From Salvelinus alpinus (lineage: Eukaryota > Chordata > Actinopteri > Salmoniformes > Salmonidae), in NCBI RefSeq assembly GCF_045679555.1, contig NC_092096.1, forward strand, positions 20,936,759-21,000,758: a stretch of DNA of 64,000 nt. The letters run 5' to 3'. Position numbers and translations under genes: made by a program. Numbering within the stretch: the first letter of the stretch is position 1; each line of letters begins with the position of its first letter. Below, in pieces: positions 31,786 to 43,715 of the stretch. The notes under the pieces were generated by a model. That model was not told the DNA's origin. It saw nothing but the letters and a program-made list of their open reading frames with translations, and made no database searches.

Positions 31786-33392
31786 GGGCATCTCCCAGGC
31801 ACCTGCACTGCAATCATTATAACTCTGGCAAGGGCATCTCCCAGGCACCTGCACTGCAATCATTATAACTCTGGCAGGGGCATCTCCCAGGCACCTGCAC
31901 TGCAATCATTATAACTCTGGCAAGGGCATCTCCCAGGCACCTGCACTGCAATCATTATAACTCTGGCAAGGGCATCTCCCAGGCACCTGCACTGCAATCA
32001 TTATAACTCTGGCAAGGGCATCTCCCAGGCACCTGCACTGCAATCATTATAACTCTGGCAGGGCATCTCCCAGGCACCTGCACTGCAATCATTATAACTC
32101 TGGCAAGGGCATCTCCCAGGCACCTGCACTGCAATCATTATAACTCTGGCAAGGGCATCTCCCAGGCACCTGCACTGCAATCATTATAACTCTGGCAAGG
32201 GCATCTCCCAGGCACCTGCACTGCAATCATTATAACTCTGGCAAGGGCATCTCCCAGGCACCTGCACTGCAATCATTATAACTCTGGCAAGGGCATCTCC
32301 CAGGCACCTGCACTGCAATCATTATAACTCTGGCAAGGGCATCTCCCAGGCACCTGCACTGCAATCATTATAACTCTGGCAGGGCATCTCCCAGGCACCT
32401 GCACTGCAATCATTATAACTCTGGCAAGGGCATCTCCCAGGCACCTGCACTGCAATCATTATAACTCTGGCAGGGCATCTCCCAGGCACCTGCACTGCAA
32501 TCATTATAACTCTGGCAAGGGCATCTCCCAGGCACCTGCACTGCAATCATTATAACTCTGGCAAGGGCATCTCCCAGGCACCTGCACTGCAATCATTATA
32601 ACTCTGGCAAGGGCATCTCCCAGGCACCTGCACTGCAATCATTATAACTCTGGCAAGGGCATCTCCCAGGCACCTGCACTGCAATCATTATAACTCTGGC
32701 AAGGGCATCTCCCAGGCACCTGCACTGCAATCATTATAACTCTGGCAAGGGCATCTCCCAGGCACCTGCACTGCAATCATTATAACTCTGGCAAGGGCAT
32801 CTCCCAGGCACCTGCACTGCAATCATTATAACTCTGGCAAGGCATCTCCCAGGCACCTGCACTGCAATCATTATAACTCTGGCAAGGGCATCTCCCAGGC
32901 ACCTGCACTGCAATCATTATAACTCTGGCAAGGGCATCTCCCAGGCACCTGCACTGCAATCATTATAACTCTGGCAAGGGCATCTCCCAGGCACCTGCAC
33001 TGCAATCATTATAACTCTGGCAAGGGCATCTCCCAGGCACCTGCACTGCAATCATTATAACTCTGGCAAGGGCATCTCCCAGGCACCTGCACTGCAATCA
33101 TTATAACTCTGGCAAGGGCATTTCCCAGGCACCTGCACTGCAATCATTATAACTATGGCAAGGGCATCTCCCAGGCACCTGCACTGCAATCATTATAACT
33201 ATGGCAAGGGCATCTCCCAGGCACCTGCACTGCAATCATTATAACTATGGCAAGGGCATCTCCCAGGCACCTGCACTGCAATCATTATAACTATGGCAAG
33301 GGCATCTCCCAGGCACCTGCACTGCAATCATTATAACTATGGCAAGGGCATCTCCCAGGCACCTGCACTGCAATCATTATAACTATGGCAAG
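31786..33392. repeat. 46 bp minisatellite, about 35 copies
   Basis: The unit contains GGGCATCTCCCAGGCACCTG and CACTGCAATCATTATAACTC, then TGGCAA. Copies are almost identical. A few lack one or two bases (GGCAGGGC). The last six carry CTATGG instead of CTCTGG, and a copy at that boundary has CATTTCCC. Confidence 0.97.
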
Positions 33393-33834
33393 CTGCGACT
33401 CTCTCGTTCTCCCTTTCAGATTTTAGGCTCTGCATCGAGCAACAACAAACACCAGTTAATTACAACTTTCCAGTCTCCATAACATTAGAAAACTGAGAAA
33501 GAGCAGCTGCTTCTGGTAATGGGGAAAATGCTACGCTACGTTATCTCACTGTACTGAACACAATTCACATGCATTGCTATTTCTGTTCCTTGTTGACTTC
33601 TACTTTGAGCACCTTTCCTCAGACGTAGATTGGATATACTAGATCTGTCATCCAAAATAAACAAGGGGTCGCCCCGTCTCCCCCTCGTTTTGTGTGTGTG
33701 TGTTTGTGTGTGTGTGTGAATCCACTACACTGTGGGGCAGAAGCAGGGAATGGAAGATAATCTACTTCGATGTAGTGTTTGGATGAATCTGATAACTAGA
33801 TGCTGTCATGGTACCATGTCATAAAGGTTATGCT
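33393..33834. other. No gene seen
   Basis: Short spacer between two minisatellites, with a GT-rich patch at about 33,690-33,718. Confidence 0.5.
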
Positions 33835-34235
33835 CTCTGTTGATGTTCTCTGTTGGTGCTCTCTGTTGGTGCTCTCTGTTGGTGCTCTCTGTTGGTGCAC
33901 TCTGTTGGTGCACTCTGTTGGTGCACTCTGTTGGTGCACTCTGTTGGTGCTCTCTGTTGGTGCTCTCTGTTGGTGCACTCTGTTGGTGCACTCTGTTGGT
34001 GCACGCTGTTGGTGCACTCTGTTGGTGCACTCTGTTGGTGCACTCTGTTGGTGCACTCTGTTGGTGCACTCTGTTGGTGCACTCTGTTGGTGCACTCTGT
34101 TGGTGCACTCTGTTGGTGCACTCTGTTGGTGCACTCTGTTGGTGCTACCTGTTGGTGCTACCTGTTGATGCTACCTGTTGATGCTACCTGTTGATGCTAC
34201 CTGTTGATTCTACCTGTTGATGCTACCTGTTGATA
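33835..34235. repeat. 13 bp minisatellite, about 30 copies
   Basis: The unit is TGTTGGTGCWCTC, changing at the right end to TGTTGATGCTACC. Variants are arranged in blocks. All six frames stay open because three units make 39 bp. Confidence 0.95.
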
Positions 34236-34396
34236 CATCTGCCAAAAATGTCTTCACATATGACCTGATATACATTATGACATGTATAAATATATACATT
34301 AAGATGCTCTTATCTCAACCTTATTCCACCCTACTATGAATCCCTCTTATCACATGTTCCTCTTCCCATAACTACGACACCCCCAGGAAACAGGAC

Positions 34397-34406
34397 ACAC
34401 ACACGC

Positions 34407-34452
<46 letters not shown>
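34397..34452. repeat. (CA)n microsatellite
   Basis: CA run with a few CG interruptions. Confidence 0.95.
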
Positions 34453-34454
<2 letters not shown>

Positions 34455-34949
34455 CAGTGCAATCATTTGCGGTCAGCCATCAGGGAAGCAGACAACCGTG
34501 TCTTGCCCCTCCCAGCATGTGTCTTTACCCACAACCTCCTTCACCCTCAGGCTCTGATCCGAGGGGTACAGGGTCCAGCCAGACACAGGGGCAGGTGGAT
34601 GGATGATCCCCAGGATACGAAGCCCTCTGGGGGGGAACACTACCTGCCCCCCCCCCCCCCCCGCCTCCCTGCTGCCAGACAGGGTTGACCGCACCACTGA
34701 TCCTCTGATGTGTCTACTGGGAGAGAGGAGAGGACATATGGCCACAGAGGGGCTACCTGTCAGGGTTTTGCCTAGTGGATGAATCGCAGAAACACCGTCG
34801 GCCTACGTGAGGGGAAAGATAGTGGGCATAACCACAAAGGATATTGTGCATAAACACAAAATAACTTAGCGTCTACCATAAGTCCAATCACCTTGGTGGG
34901 GTCGGACAAATCCTTGACCTTCTAAACTGAGCCTAATACTGGCTGTAAT

Positions 34950-35085
34950 ACATGACACTTAGCAGACGCTTTCATCCACAGTTACGCGTGCATACATGTT
35001 ATATATGGGTGGGCCCAGCGGTAATCAAACCCACAATCCTGGCAAGGCAAGTGCCGTGCTCAACTAACTGAGCCACACTTACCGA
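34950..35085 (-). repeat. tRNA-derived SINE with L2-like tail
   Basis: On the minus strand it opens GTGTGGCTCAGTTAGTTGAG (A box) and has a B-box-like GGATTGTGGGTTTGATTACC. The tail resembles GTAAGTCGCTTTGGATAAAA-type sequence (here ATGAAAGCGTCTGCTAAGTG). The shared tail fits the known habit of salmonid SINEs to use the 3' end of an L2-type LINE for mobilisation. Confidence 0.8.
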
Positions 35086-35147
35086 CAAACTATTTAAACA
35101 TTCATATTTTGCACAGGTTTTCTAATAGACCCCTACATCATACAGTA

Positions 35148-36974
35148 GGATACCCTATCCTGACGGGAGATGATACCACATCCTGATGAGAGATGATACC
35201 CCATCCTGATGAGAGATGATACCCCATCCTGATGAGAGATGCTACCCCATCCTGACGGGAGATGATACCACATCCTGATGAGAGATGATACCCCATCCTG
35301 ATGAGAGATGATACCCCATCCTGATGAGAGATGCTACCCCATCCTGATGAGAGATGATACCCCATCCTGAAGAGAGATGATACCCCATCCTGATGGGAGA
35401 TGATACCCCATCCTGATGAGAGATGATACCCCATCCTGATGAGAGATGATACCCCATCCTGATGAGAGATGATACTCCATCCTGATGAGAGATGATACCC
35501 CATCCTGATGAGAGATGATACCCCATCCTGATGAGAGATGATACCCCATCCTGATGAGAGATGATACCCCATCCTGATGGGAGATGATACCCCATCCTGA
35601 TGAGATGATACCCCATCCTGATGAGAGATGATACCCCATCCTGATGGGAGATGATACCCCATCCTGATGAGAGATGATACCCCATCCTGATGGGAGATGA
35701 TACCCCATCCTGATGAGAGATGATACCCCATCCTAATGAGAGATGATACCCCATCCTGATGGGAGATGATACCCCATCCTGATGAGAGATGATACCCCAT
35801 CCTGATGGGAGATGATACCCCATCCTGATGGGAGATGATACCCCATCCTGATGAGAGATGATACCCCATCCTGATGAGAGATGATACCCCATCCTGATGA
35901 GAGATGATACCCCATCCTGATGGGAGATGATACCCCATCCTGATGAGAGATGATACCCCATCCTGATGGGAGATGATACCCCATGCTGATGAGAGATTAT
36001 ACCCCATCCTGATGGGAGATGATACCCCATCCTGATGAGAGATGATACCCCATCCTGATGAGAGATGATACCCCATCCTGATGAGAGATGATACCCCATC
36101 CTGATGGGAGATGATACCCCATCCTGATGAGAGATGATGCCCCATCCTGATGGGAGATGATACCCCATCCTGATGGGAGATGATACCCCATCCTGATGAG
36201 AGATGATACCCCATCCTGATGAGAGATGATACCCCATCCTGATGGGAGATGATACCCCATCCTGATGAGAGATGATACCCCATCCTGATGAGAGATGATA
36301 CCCCATCCTGATGGGAGATGATACCCCATCCTGATGAGAGATGATACCCCATCCTGATGAGAGATGATACCCCATCCTGATGAGAGATGATACCCCATCC
36401 TGATGGGAGATGATACCCCATACTGATGAGAGATGATACCCCATCCTGATGAGAGATGATACCCCATCCTGATGAGAGATGATACCCCATCCTGATGAGA
36501 GATGATACCCCATACTGATGAGAGATGATACCCCATCCTGATGAGAGATGATACCCCATCCTGATGAGAGATGATACCCCATCCTGATGGGAGATGATAC
36601 CCCCATCCTGATGAGAGATGATACCCCATCCTGATGAGAGATGATACCCCATCCTGATGAGAGATGATACCCCATCCTGATGAGAGATGATACCCCATCC
36701 TGATGAGAGATGATACCCCATCCTGATGAGAGATGATACCCCATCCTGATGGGAGATGATACCCCATCCTGATGAGAGATGATACCCCATCCTGATGAGA
36801 GATGATACCCCATCCTGATGAGAGATGATACCCCATCCTGATGGGAGATGATACCCCATCCTGATGGGAGATGATACCCCATCCTGATGAGAGATGATAC
36901 CCCATCCTGATGAGAGATGATACCCCATCCTGATGAGAGATGATACCCCATCCTGATGAGAGATGATACCCCCC
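35148..36974. repeat. 23 bp minisatellite, about 79 copies, running to the gap
   Basis: The unit is CCATCCTGATGAGAGATGAT plus ACC. The main variant is GATGGGAG for GATGAGAG, scattered through the array. It ends in a run of about 13 C just before the assembly gap, so the true array may be longer. Frames of up to 596 codons on the minus strand are artefacts of 3 x 23 = 69. Confidence 0.97.
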
Positions 36975-36984
36975 CCCCCCCCTA

Positions 36985-37084
36985 NNNNNNNNNNNNNNNN
37001 NNNNNNNNNNNNNNNNNNNNNNNNNNNNNNNNNNNNNNNNNNNNNNNNNNNNNNNNNNNNNNNNNNNNNNNNNNNNNNNNNNNN
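36985..37084. other. Assembly gap (100 N)
   Basis: Exactly 100 N, a conventional placeholder for a gap of unknown size. Confidence 0.99.
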
Positions 37085-39345
37085 CTGAGAAAGAGGATAT
37101 AGGGATTAAAGACATTGTAGGAGAGGTGGCTATTGAACCCCCTGAAACAGACCCGGTGTTGGAGGATGGAGGGAAATCCTGTCACAATCCACAGGAAGGA
37201 GATGGTCAGTTTGGTCAGTCCACTTCGTCTGAGCCTGCAGTGTTGGTGCCTGGACTTCTGGACAAGGTCGTAACACTTGTCAAGGTCCGTACCAGTGGTA
37301 GGAAAACGAAACCGACCTTGAAAGGTGCAGATGGTGAACCTGCAGAAGCTCAAAGGAAAGGTTGCCACCCCAAAGAGGAGGACGAGGTGGAAGCTCTGAT
37401 GAACCCCCAGGGTTTCACACCATTGCATTTTAAGAGGTAAAGTAGATGGATGCAGACAGTTTTTAAGGTTAAATAACAAGTTTGGTATTTTAAGTGAGAA
37501 ATAAAATGTTACTCAACTGTCATCTCATGGCATTAATGCTCTAGGTGCGGCAATTCCACAGGTAACAGAGTGACACTGAGACTCAGATTTTTTTTACTTT
37601 AAAATGTATGTCAAACAAAAAACTAAGTTTGGTAACAGACAGCACAAAATGTCATTCTGTTACCAAACTACTGTTTATCAAGTAAATGTATCCTTGAAAA
37701 ATTCTGTGGAAATTGTTCAACGTAGTCCTTGTGCATAGTTGTATGGTTTGTTTAACTTTGCAATCATTGGTTTTTGTTTGACATACATTTTCATGTGAAA
37801 AATCTGAGTCTCTGTGTCACTTTGTTACCTTGGAATTGCCCTCTACCTACTTGTTTATCTTCAACAGTGAGGAACACTCCTATGGCTCACCAGTGGTCTC
37901 AACAAAGGAAGGAGATATAGGTACAGATACATGTATTACCTTATTAGTTTTGCATAAGTGTGTAATTGTTTGGTCTGTTGAGTGGTTACCTACATGTATT
38001 ATTTTGTTACATACATTGCTTAAATAATTGTTTGTATCCTGCCCTTATTGAATCCATCAGGTTTTCACTTTTACTTTGTTGGTCCTTCAGGGTGGTGTCC
38101 ATTCTCCTGTCCCGAGTGCTCATTCGTCAACTCAGACGAGGCGTCCGTCCAGCAGCATATTGAGACGAACCACTCGGGGGAAGTACAGGAAGACGCTCTG
38201 TCCGCTCCGCACCAAACAGGCCAAGCTGGACACTATGATTGCCCAGACTGTAACAGCAGCTACAAGTTTCAGTCCTTACTGAAATACCATCGGCGCGTCC
38301 ACACCGGCGAGCGCCCATACGTGTGCCCTCAGTGCGGACGCCGCTTCTCCTTCAAGCAGTCACTAGAGAGGCACAAACAGACACACAAGGATGGGCGCAA
38401 GCATGACTGTCTGATCTGTGGGCAGAACTTCAAGTCCTTGTCAGCGTACACAGAGCACAAGAAGAACCACATGGAGAACGGTGTGTATCGGTGTTCGGAA
38501 TGCGACCGGCGGTTCTCCTGGAAGTCTGCGCTCGGTAAGACACCTCCGGACTCACACGGAGAACGCCACCGAGGCTGAGCTCTCTTACAAATGCCCAAGG
38601 TGTGACTTGGGATTCAGCAGTAGTACGTACCTTAACAGGCACCTGCTCACACACCAAGAGGAGAGGTTGCATGTCTGCAGCTGTGGCAAGAACTTTGCCT
38701 ACAGAGGCTGCTCTGACCGCACACCAGCGCACCCACCTGAAAGAGAGGCCACACCAGTGCAAGCAGTGTGGAAAGGGTTTGCTCTACAAGGGAGGGCTGG
38801 TAAGTCACATGAAGATCCACTCTGAAGAAATGCCTTTCATGTGCTCATTCTGTGGGAAGAGCTTCAAGAGGGAGAGGAACATGAAGAAACACGAACGCTG
38901 CCACACCAGAGAGAACGTGTTCAGCTGCTCGCAGTGCGACAAGACCTTTGTGTACAAGGCCACACTGACCAGGCACGAGCTAACCCACTCGGGGGAGAGA
39001 GCCGTTCCTGTGCTCCGGTTGTGGCAAAGGGTTTTTCTCCCATGCGGGAGCTTCTAAAGCATGAGCGCTTCCACACGGGCCACAAGCCGTTCCAGTGCTC
39101 CCACTGCGGGAAGCAGTTCACCCAGTCCTGCTACCTGACCATTCACCTGCGCTACCACACAGGGGTACGGCACTTACTCCTGCACCCATTGTGACAAGAG
39201 CTTTCTCAGCGCCAACCGTCTAAAGAGACACCTGAGAACCCACACAGGAGAGAAACCCTACCTGTGTTCAGAGTGTGGCAAAGGGTTCAAACAGTCATAT
39301 CACCTCAAGATGCACCAGCAGACTCATGCCACTAAGATTTACTGA
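37085..39345 (+). CDS. C2H2 zinc-finger protein, 5'-incomplete, with several frame breaks
   Basis: Exons: before 37085-37436 (5' end lost in the gap), 37868-37920, and 38091-39345 with stop TGA. AG/GT borders and phases agree (AAG AG|T GAG; ATA G|GG TGG). The last exon encodes about 14 C2H2 fingers, e.g. [79 protein letters not shown] and [20 protein letters not shown], joined by HTGERPY-type linkers. This implies a sequence-specific nuclear DNA-binding factor; the orthologue is not recognised. The frame breaks about five times, near 38,535 (extra G in CTCGGTAAG), 38,707, 39,002, 39,050 (extra G in GCGGGAGC) and 39,173 (extra C). The finger reading resumes in another frame each time. One finger also lacks a residue between its cysteines (HVCSCGKNF). 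Either a decaying gene or consensus errors. Confidence 0.8.
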
Positions 39346-39445
39346 GGCATGATTGTGTCTCTGTCCAGACTTCAGTCAAATGATTTGGTAGAATGTAATG
39401 GTGAGTTAGCTGTCGACTGTGTAGACAACCAGGAGTGTTAAAATA

Positions 39446-40415
39446 TAAATACTGAATAAAAATATAAATTCAATATGCAACATATTCAAAGATTTTAGTG
39501 AGTTACAGTTCATATAAGGAAATCATTCAATTGAAATAAATTCATTAGGCCATAATCTATGGATTTCACATGAATGGGCAGGGGTGCAGCCAGGGGTGGG
39601 CCTGGGAGGGCTTAGGACCACCCACTGGGGAGCCAGACCCAGCCAGTCAGAATGAGTTTTTCCTCTCAAAACGGCTTTATTACAGACAGAAATACTCCTC
39701 CATTTCATCAGCTGTCGGTGGCTGGTCTCAGATGATCCCGCAGGTGAAGAAGCCGGATGTGGAGGTCCTGGGCTGGCGTGGTTACACGTGGTCTGCGGTT
39801 GTGAGACCGCCAACAGCTCTGCCAACAGCTCTGGTGGACATTCCTGCAGTCAGCATAACAATTGCACGTTCCCTCAAAACTTGACGCCTCATCTGTGGCA
39901 TTGTGTTGTGACAAAACTGCAAATTTTAAAGTGGCCTTTTATGGTCCCCCGCAGAAGGTGCACCTGTGAGCTCCCATCAGATCCTTGGGCTCCCGAGTGG
40001 CACAGCGGTCTAAGGCACTGCATCTCAGTGCTAGAGACGTCACTACAGACCCTGGTTCAATCCCGGGCTGTATCACAACCGGCCGTGATCGGGAGTGCCA
40101 TAGGGCGGCGGACAATTTGCCCAGCGTCTTCTGGGTTAGGGGAGAGTTTGGCTATCATTGTAAAATAAAAATGGGGTTTTACATGACTTAACTAGTTAAA
40201 TAATGATAATGCTGTTTAATCAGCTTCTTGATATGTCACACCTGTCAGGTGGATGTATTATTTTGGCACGGTAGAAATGCTCCCTAACATGGACGTAAAC
40301 AATTTTGTGCATGAAAATTGAGAGAAATACGTTTTTTGTGAGTATGAAACATACCTGGGATTTTTTATTTCAGCACATGAAACATGATTACACGTTTATA
40401 TTTTTGTTCAGTATA
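39446..40415. mobile_element. Non-autonomous Tc1/mariner-type element with a SINE inside
   Basis: The left end ATACTGAATAAAAATATAAA and right end TTTATATTTTTGTTCAGTAT are inverted repeats bordered by TA. The interior (GTTACAGTTCATATAAGGAA; TTTCAGCACATGAAACATG) matches a very common salmonid DNA element. It has no intact transposase. A tRNA-type SINE (39,979-40,195) interrupts it. It lies just downstream of the zinc-finger gene. Confidence 0.85.
39979..40195 (+). repeat. tRNA-derived SINE, full length
   Basis: The head GGGCTCCCGAGTGGCACAGC has an A box and the B box is GGTTCAATCCCGG. The body CAACCGGCCGTGATCGGGAG and the tail ending TTAACTAGTTAAATAATG complete the element. This is one of the most abundant salmonid SINE families, nested in the preceding DNA transposon. 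Subfamily name not assigned. Confidence 0.85.
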
Positions 40416-41673
40416 TTAGTGATAATTCCTAATCTAAGGATTCATGAAATGCATTTGAATTCTTTCCGGCTTTCCTAAACTGAAATAATGATAGAAATAC
40501 TGTGTCGTCGTATACTCATCAAGGCACATACAGCTCTTCTGTGTCGTTGTTACTCATCAAGGCACATACAGCTCTTCTGTGAGCTGAATCACTCATGTGA
40601 CAGCAACTTTGGCCTGGATTTAATCTGTAGAGCCCTGGCTGCAATTAATCCCGGACAAAATTTTGTTTTTGGTTGATTATAACAATGTAGAAGTACTAAA
40701 AGAATTGTGCCTTGTGTCCTTCTGCTAAAATGCATTTCATATGTATAGTACATTGTATTTTCATAGAGTTGTAGCTCAAATGAGTTTAATGAAGAGACTT
40801 CAATGAACAATACAAATTGTTACTGTCTTTTGTAATGAAAACCTCAACTTAACCTACTAATAAAAAAGGAAACTCAAGCATACGTAAAACTAAACTTTAT
40901 TAGATGCATGGGTACATTTACCATCTAAAAACTCAAGCTATGGTTTGGGATTTTTTGTTTTTTACAAAACAGGCATGTCTTAGAAACTTTGCTCTGAACA
41001 TTGGCAGTAAGGGGTGAGATACCACTGACATTGGTCTCATATCAACTTTGCAGAGGTTGAACCATTTGACAATCTTAATACTGGCCATCAATCTGGGTCT
41101 GAATGTTTGCATGCTAAATCTGTACCATGATTTAATTGATCAATTCACTTAATGGTAATGACTTCATTACCATTATATATAATATTAATTAACAAAATAG
41201 GACTCACATTCCCTTCAAAGGAGCAATGTTTCAATGACAGACTAGCAGTTATTTAGCACCAACATCAGTTTCACATGTTTAAAGAACACAGTGCCTCAAG
41301 AGGACTTGCAGGGATTATGCAGTTTGTTACCAGATGTCACTTAGGAGTGCATTGTGTGGGTGGGAAAGTAAAGGACAGTGTTGAATAGTCACTTCAAATG
41401 GGTGCCAGCGAGCAATTGTGACTAGTTTATACAATTTAAGATTTGAGGTGAAAGTAAACTCATTTGAGAATCCCAGTTTCAGTAGGTTCTGATGTTTCAC
41501 TCATGTTGAGTGTGCACACCGGCATACAGATTAGTTTCAGTAGTTAGGAATGCCATGACTTCATCTGAGGTCCGCCACCTAGGTCACATTTAACATGAGA
41601 AAACAATGCATGGCCACACTGCCAAAACTATTGAACTGGGAAACAATTGATCCAGCACCTTGGCCAGACTGAT
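40416..41673 (-). other. Intergenic DNA and probable APEX1 3' UTR
   Basis: On the minus strand an AATAAA signal (TTTATT at about 40,904-40,909) lies about 760 bases after the APEX1 stop, giving a plausible poly(A) site near 40,885. A 35-40 bp imperfect duplication (CATCAAGGCACATACAGCTC, twice) lies at about 40,515-40,580. Confidence 0.5.
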
Positions 41674-43715
41674 CTACACAACCATGTGTAGAGTGATGGG
41701 GCAGTGGTCACTGCCCATAGCTTGGTTGCGGATCTTGCTATCACAAAGGCCTGGCAGTAGAGCAGAGGACAACACAAAGTAGTCCAGACGCCAGCCTACG
41801 TTCTTAGACCGAGAGCTCATGGTGCAGGTCCCAGAAGGTGTACGCGTTGGCCTGCTCGGGGTACAGCTCGCGGAAGCTGTCGGTGAAGCCTGCAGCCAGC
41901 AGCTGATTGAAGCCCTCACGCTCCTCTGCTGTGAAGCCTGCGTTCCTCTCTGTTGCCTTTGGAGTTCTTCAGGTCGATCTCCTCATGGGCCACGTTCAGA
42001 TCCCCACACAGCACCAGGGGCTTGCGCTTGTCCAGGTCGCTCAGGTAGGCCTTGAACTCCACATCCCAGGTCTTGCGATAGTCCAGGCGCACCAGGCCTC
42101 GGCCAGAGTTGGGCACGTAGGCGGTGACCAGGAAGAAGGTGGGGAACTCAGCAGTGATAACACGGCCCTCCTTATCATGCTCCTCTTTACCTGCAGACAG
42201 ATTGGGGATAGGCAGGTTAACTAGGGCACACTGGAGAGAACAGTCTGAATGAGTAAAGTTAAGACATTCACAGCCAACTAGAGTAACCAGGATCAGCCAT
42301 TCACTCACCAATGCCATAGGTAACTTTGAGGGGCTCAGTTTTGCAGAGCACAGCTACCCCGCTATAGCCCTCCTTCTCATCGGAGCCAGCCCAGTACTTG
42401 TGGGGGAACTCGGGCATGGAGGTCGATTTCATGAGGAAGGGACTTCTCAGCGCACTTCGTCTCCTGTAGGCACAGCACATCTGGGGCCTCGTCACGCACC
42501 CACTGGGCAAGAGAGAGGGAAAATAACCAGTCAGCTCCTTCACATTGCACTGCCATGTAAAGGTGCAGCCACTGTGCAGATGAATGAACCAGACAATAGT
42601 ATTAAACAGACGTTCATAGACACTCAATGTTTAAATCTCATGCATTGTATAACTGTAGTGTGTGGACTTATTTCACATGTGTAGTTAACAATTCTATGCA
42701 CTATAGCTCAACTACAAGGGCACTGCGTTCATCCACCTCTGGCCTGCTCGCCTCCCTACCACTGAGGAAGTACAGTTCCCGCTCAGCCCAGTCAAAACTG
42801 TTCGCTGCTCTGGCCCCCCAATGGTGGAACAAACTCCCTCACGACGCCAGGACAGCGGAGTCAATCACCACCTTCCGGAGACACCTGAAACCCCACCTCT
42901 TTAAGGAATACCTAGGATAGGATAAAGTAATCCTTCTCACCCCCCCCCCCCCCTTAAAAGATTTAGATGCACTATTGTAAAGTGGCCGTTCCACTGGATG
43001 TCATAAGGTGAATGCACCAATTTGTAAGTCGCTCTGGATAAGAGCGTCTGCTAAATGACTTAAATGTAAATGTAAACTAACCGGTGCCTCTGCACATTGT
43101 ACCAGTACCCCTGTATATAGTCTCGCTATTGTTATTTTACTGCTGCTCTTTAACTACTTGTTATTTTTATTTATTATTCTTATTCATATTTTTAAAACTG
43201 CATTGTTGGCAAGGGACTTGTCAGTAAGCATTTCACTGTAAGGTCTACACTTGTGGTATTCGGCGCATGTGACTAATACAATTAGATTTATAGCTCAATG
43301 CCAGAGTCGTAATGCAGCTTTGGGCTCTGTGGTTCCCAAACTCACATCAAGGCCCTTCTTCTTGACCCAAGACTCTTGTGGCCCATCCACATTCCAGGAG
43401 GTGATCTTCATGTTAGCAGCACGACCATCTTTGCTGTTCATCTTATCAGGAGGGTCACTGTACAGAATGGGGGCCTCTTATGGTTCCTTGACCTTCTTTC
43501 CTTTCTTGGCAGCGGAAGCTGTAAGGTGACAGAGAAACCAGGAGGGGTAGTGTTCTTTCCATTTGTATTCTGTTCTGCTTCAGACATACTGTAAGTGTAA
43601 GATACATATCGCAAAAAACAGTTAACATCAATTGACTAGATGTCTCACCTGTGCCGTTGTCATGGTCACCATCTCACAGCCATCACTGCTCATTTTTCTT
43701 CGATCTTTTCGACAT
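41674..43715 (-). CDS. apex1: APEX1, DNA-(apurinic/apyrimidinic site) endonuclease, with frame breaks
   Basis: APEX1 is the main abasic-site endonuclease of base excision repair and a redox co-factor (Ref-1) in the nucleus. Minus-strand coding exons: 43715-43649 (MSKRSKKNE), 43518-43346 (KITSWNVDG), 42502-42309 ([20 protein letters not shown]) and 42190-41674 ([46 protein letters not shown]). Catalytic-site signatures LQETKC (Mg-binding Glu), GDLNVAHE and GSDHCPI are present. Splice borders and phases agree. The frame is broken several times: in-frame TGAs in the first exon, a TAA in KEP*EAPIL, an extra base after LPHEI, one after GNRE, and an extra G in TTCTGGGACC. The extra G breaks suggest sequence errors, but a decaying duplicate copy is possible. 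Head-to-head with OSGEP, as in mammals. Confidence 0.88.
42705..43075 (+). mobile_element. L2-type LINE 3' fragment in an APEX1 intron
   Basis: It encodes the C-terminal end [20 protein letters not shown] through HLFKEYLG of the same family as the copy at 9,395, followed by the C run and the shared tail. The frame is intact over the fragment. It lies antisense within the APEX1 intron between exons 43518-43346 and 42502-42309. Confidence 0.9.
43078..43293 (+). mobile_element. Rex1-like LINE 3' fragment
   Basis: GGTGCCTCTGCACATTGTAC, CCTGTATATAGTCTCGCTAT and AAGCATTTCACTGTAAGGTC match the 3' end of the LINE at 54,370-56,892. It is a short truncated copy next to the L2 fragment in the same APEX1 intron. 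Confidence 0.75.

Noticed and set aside
31786-33392. CRISPR-like array
   Set aside because: Repeat units are contiguous with no unique spacers; the window is eukaryotic. The same applies to the other arrays.
35138-36951. Open frames of up to 596 codons on the minus strand
   Set aside because: They are translations of the 23 bp minisatellite; three units make 69 bp, so frames stay open. No splice, start or composition evidence of a gene.
39979-40080. tRNA gene
   Set aside because: A and B boxes are present but the sequence continues into a SINE body and there is no complete cloverleaf; the tRNA-like heads at 1-27 and 34,950-35,085 are rejected likewise.
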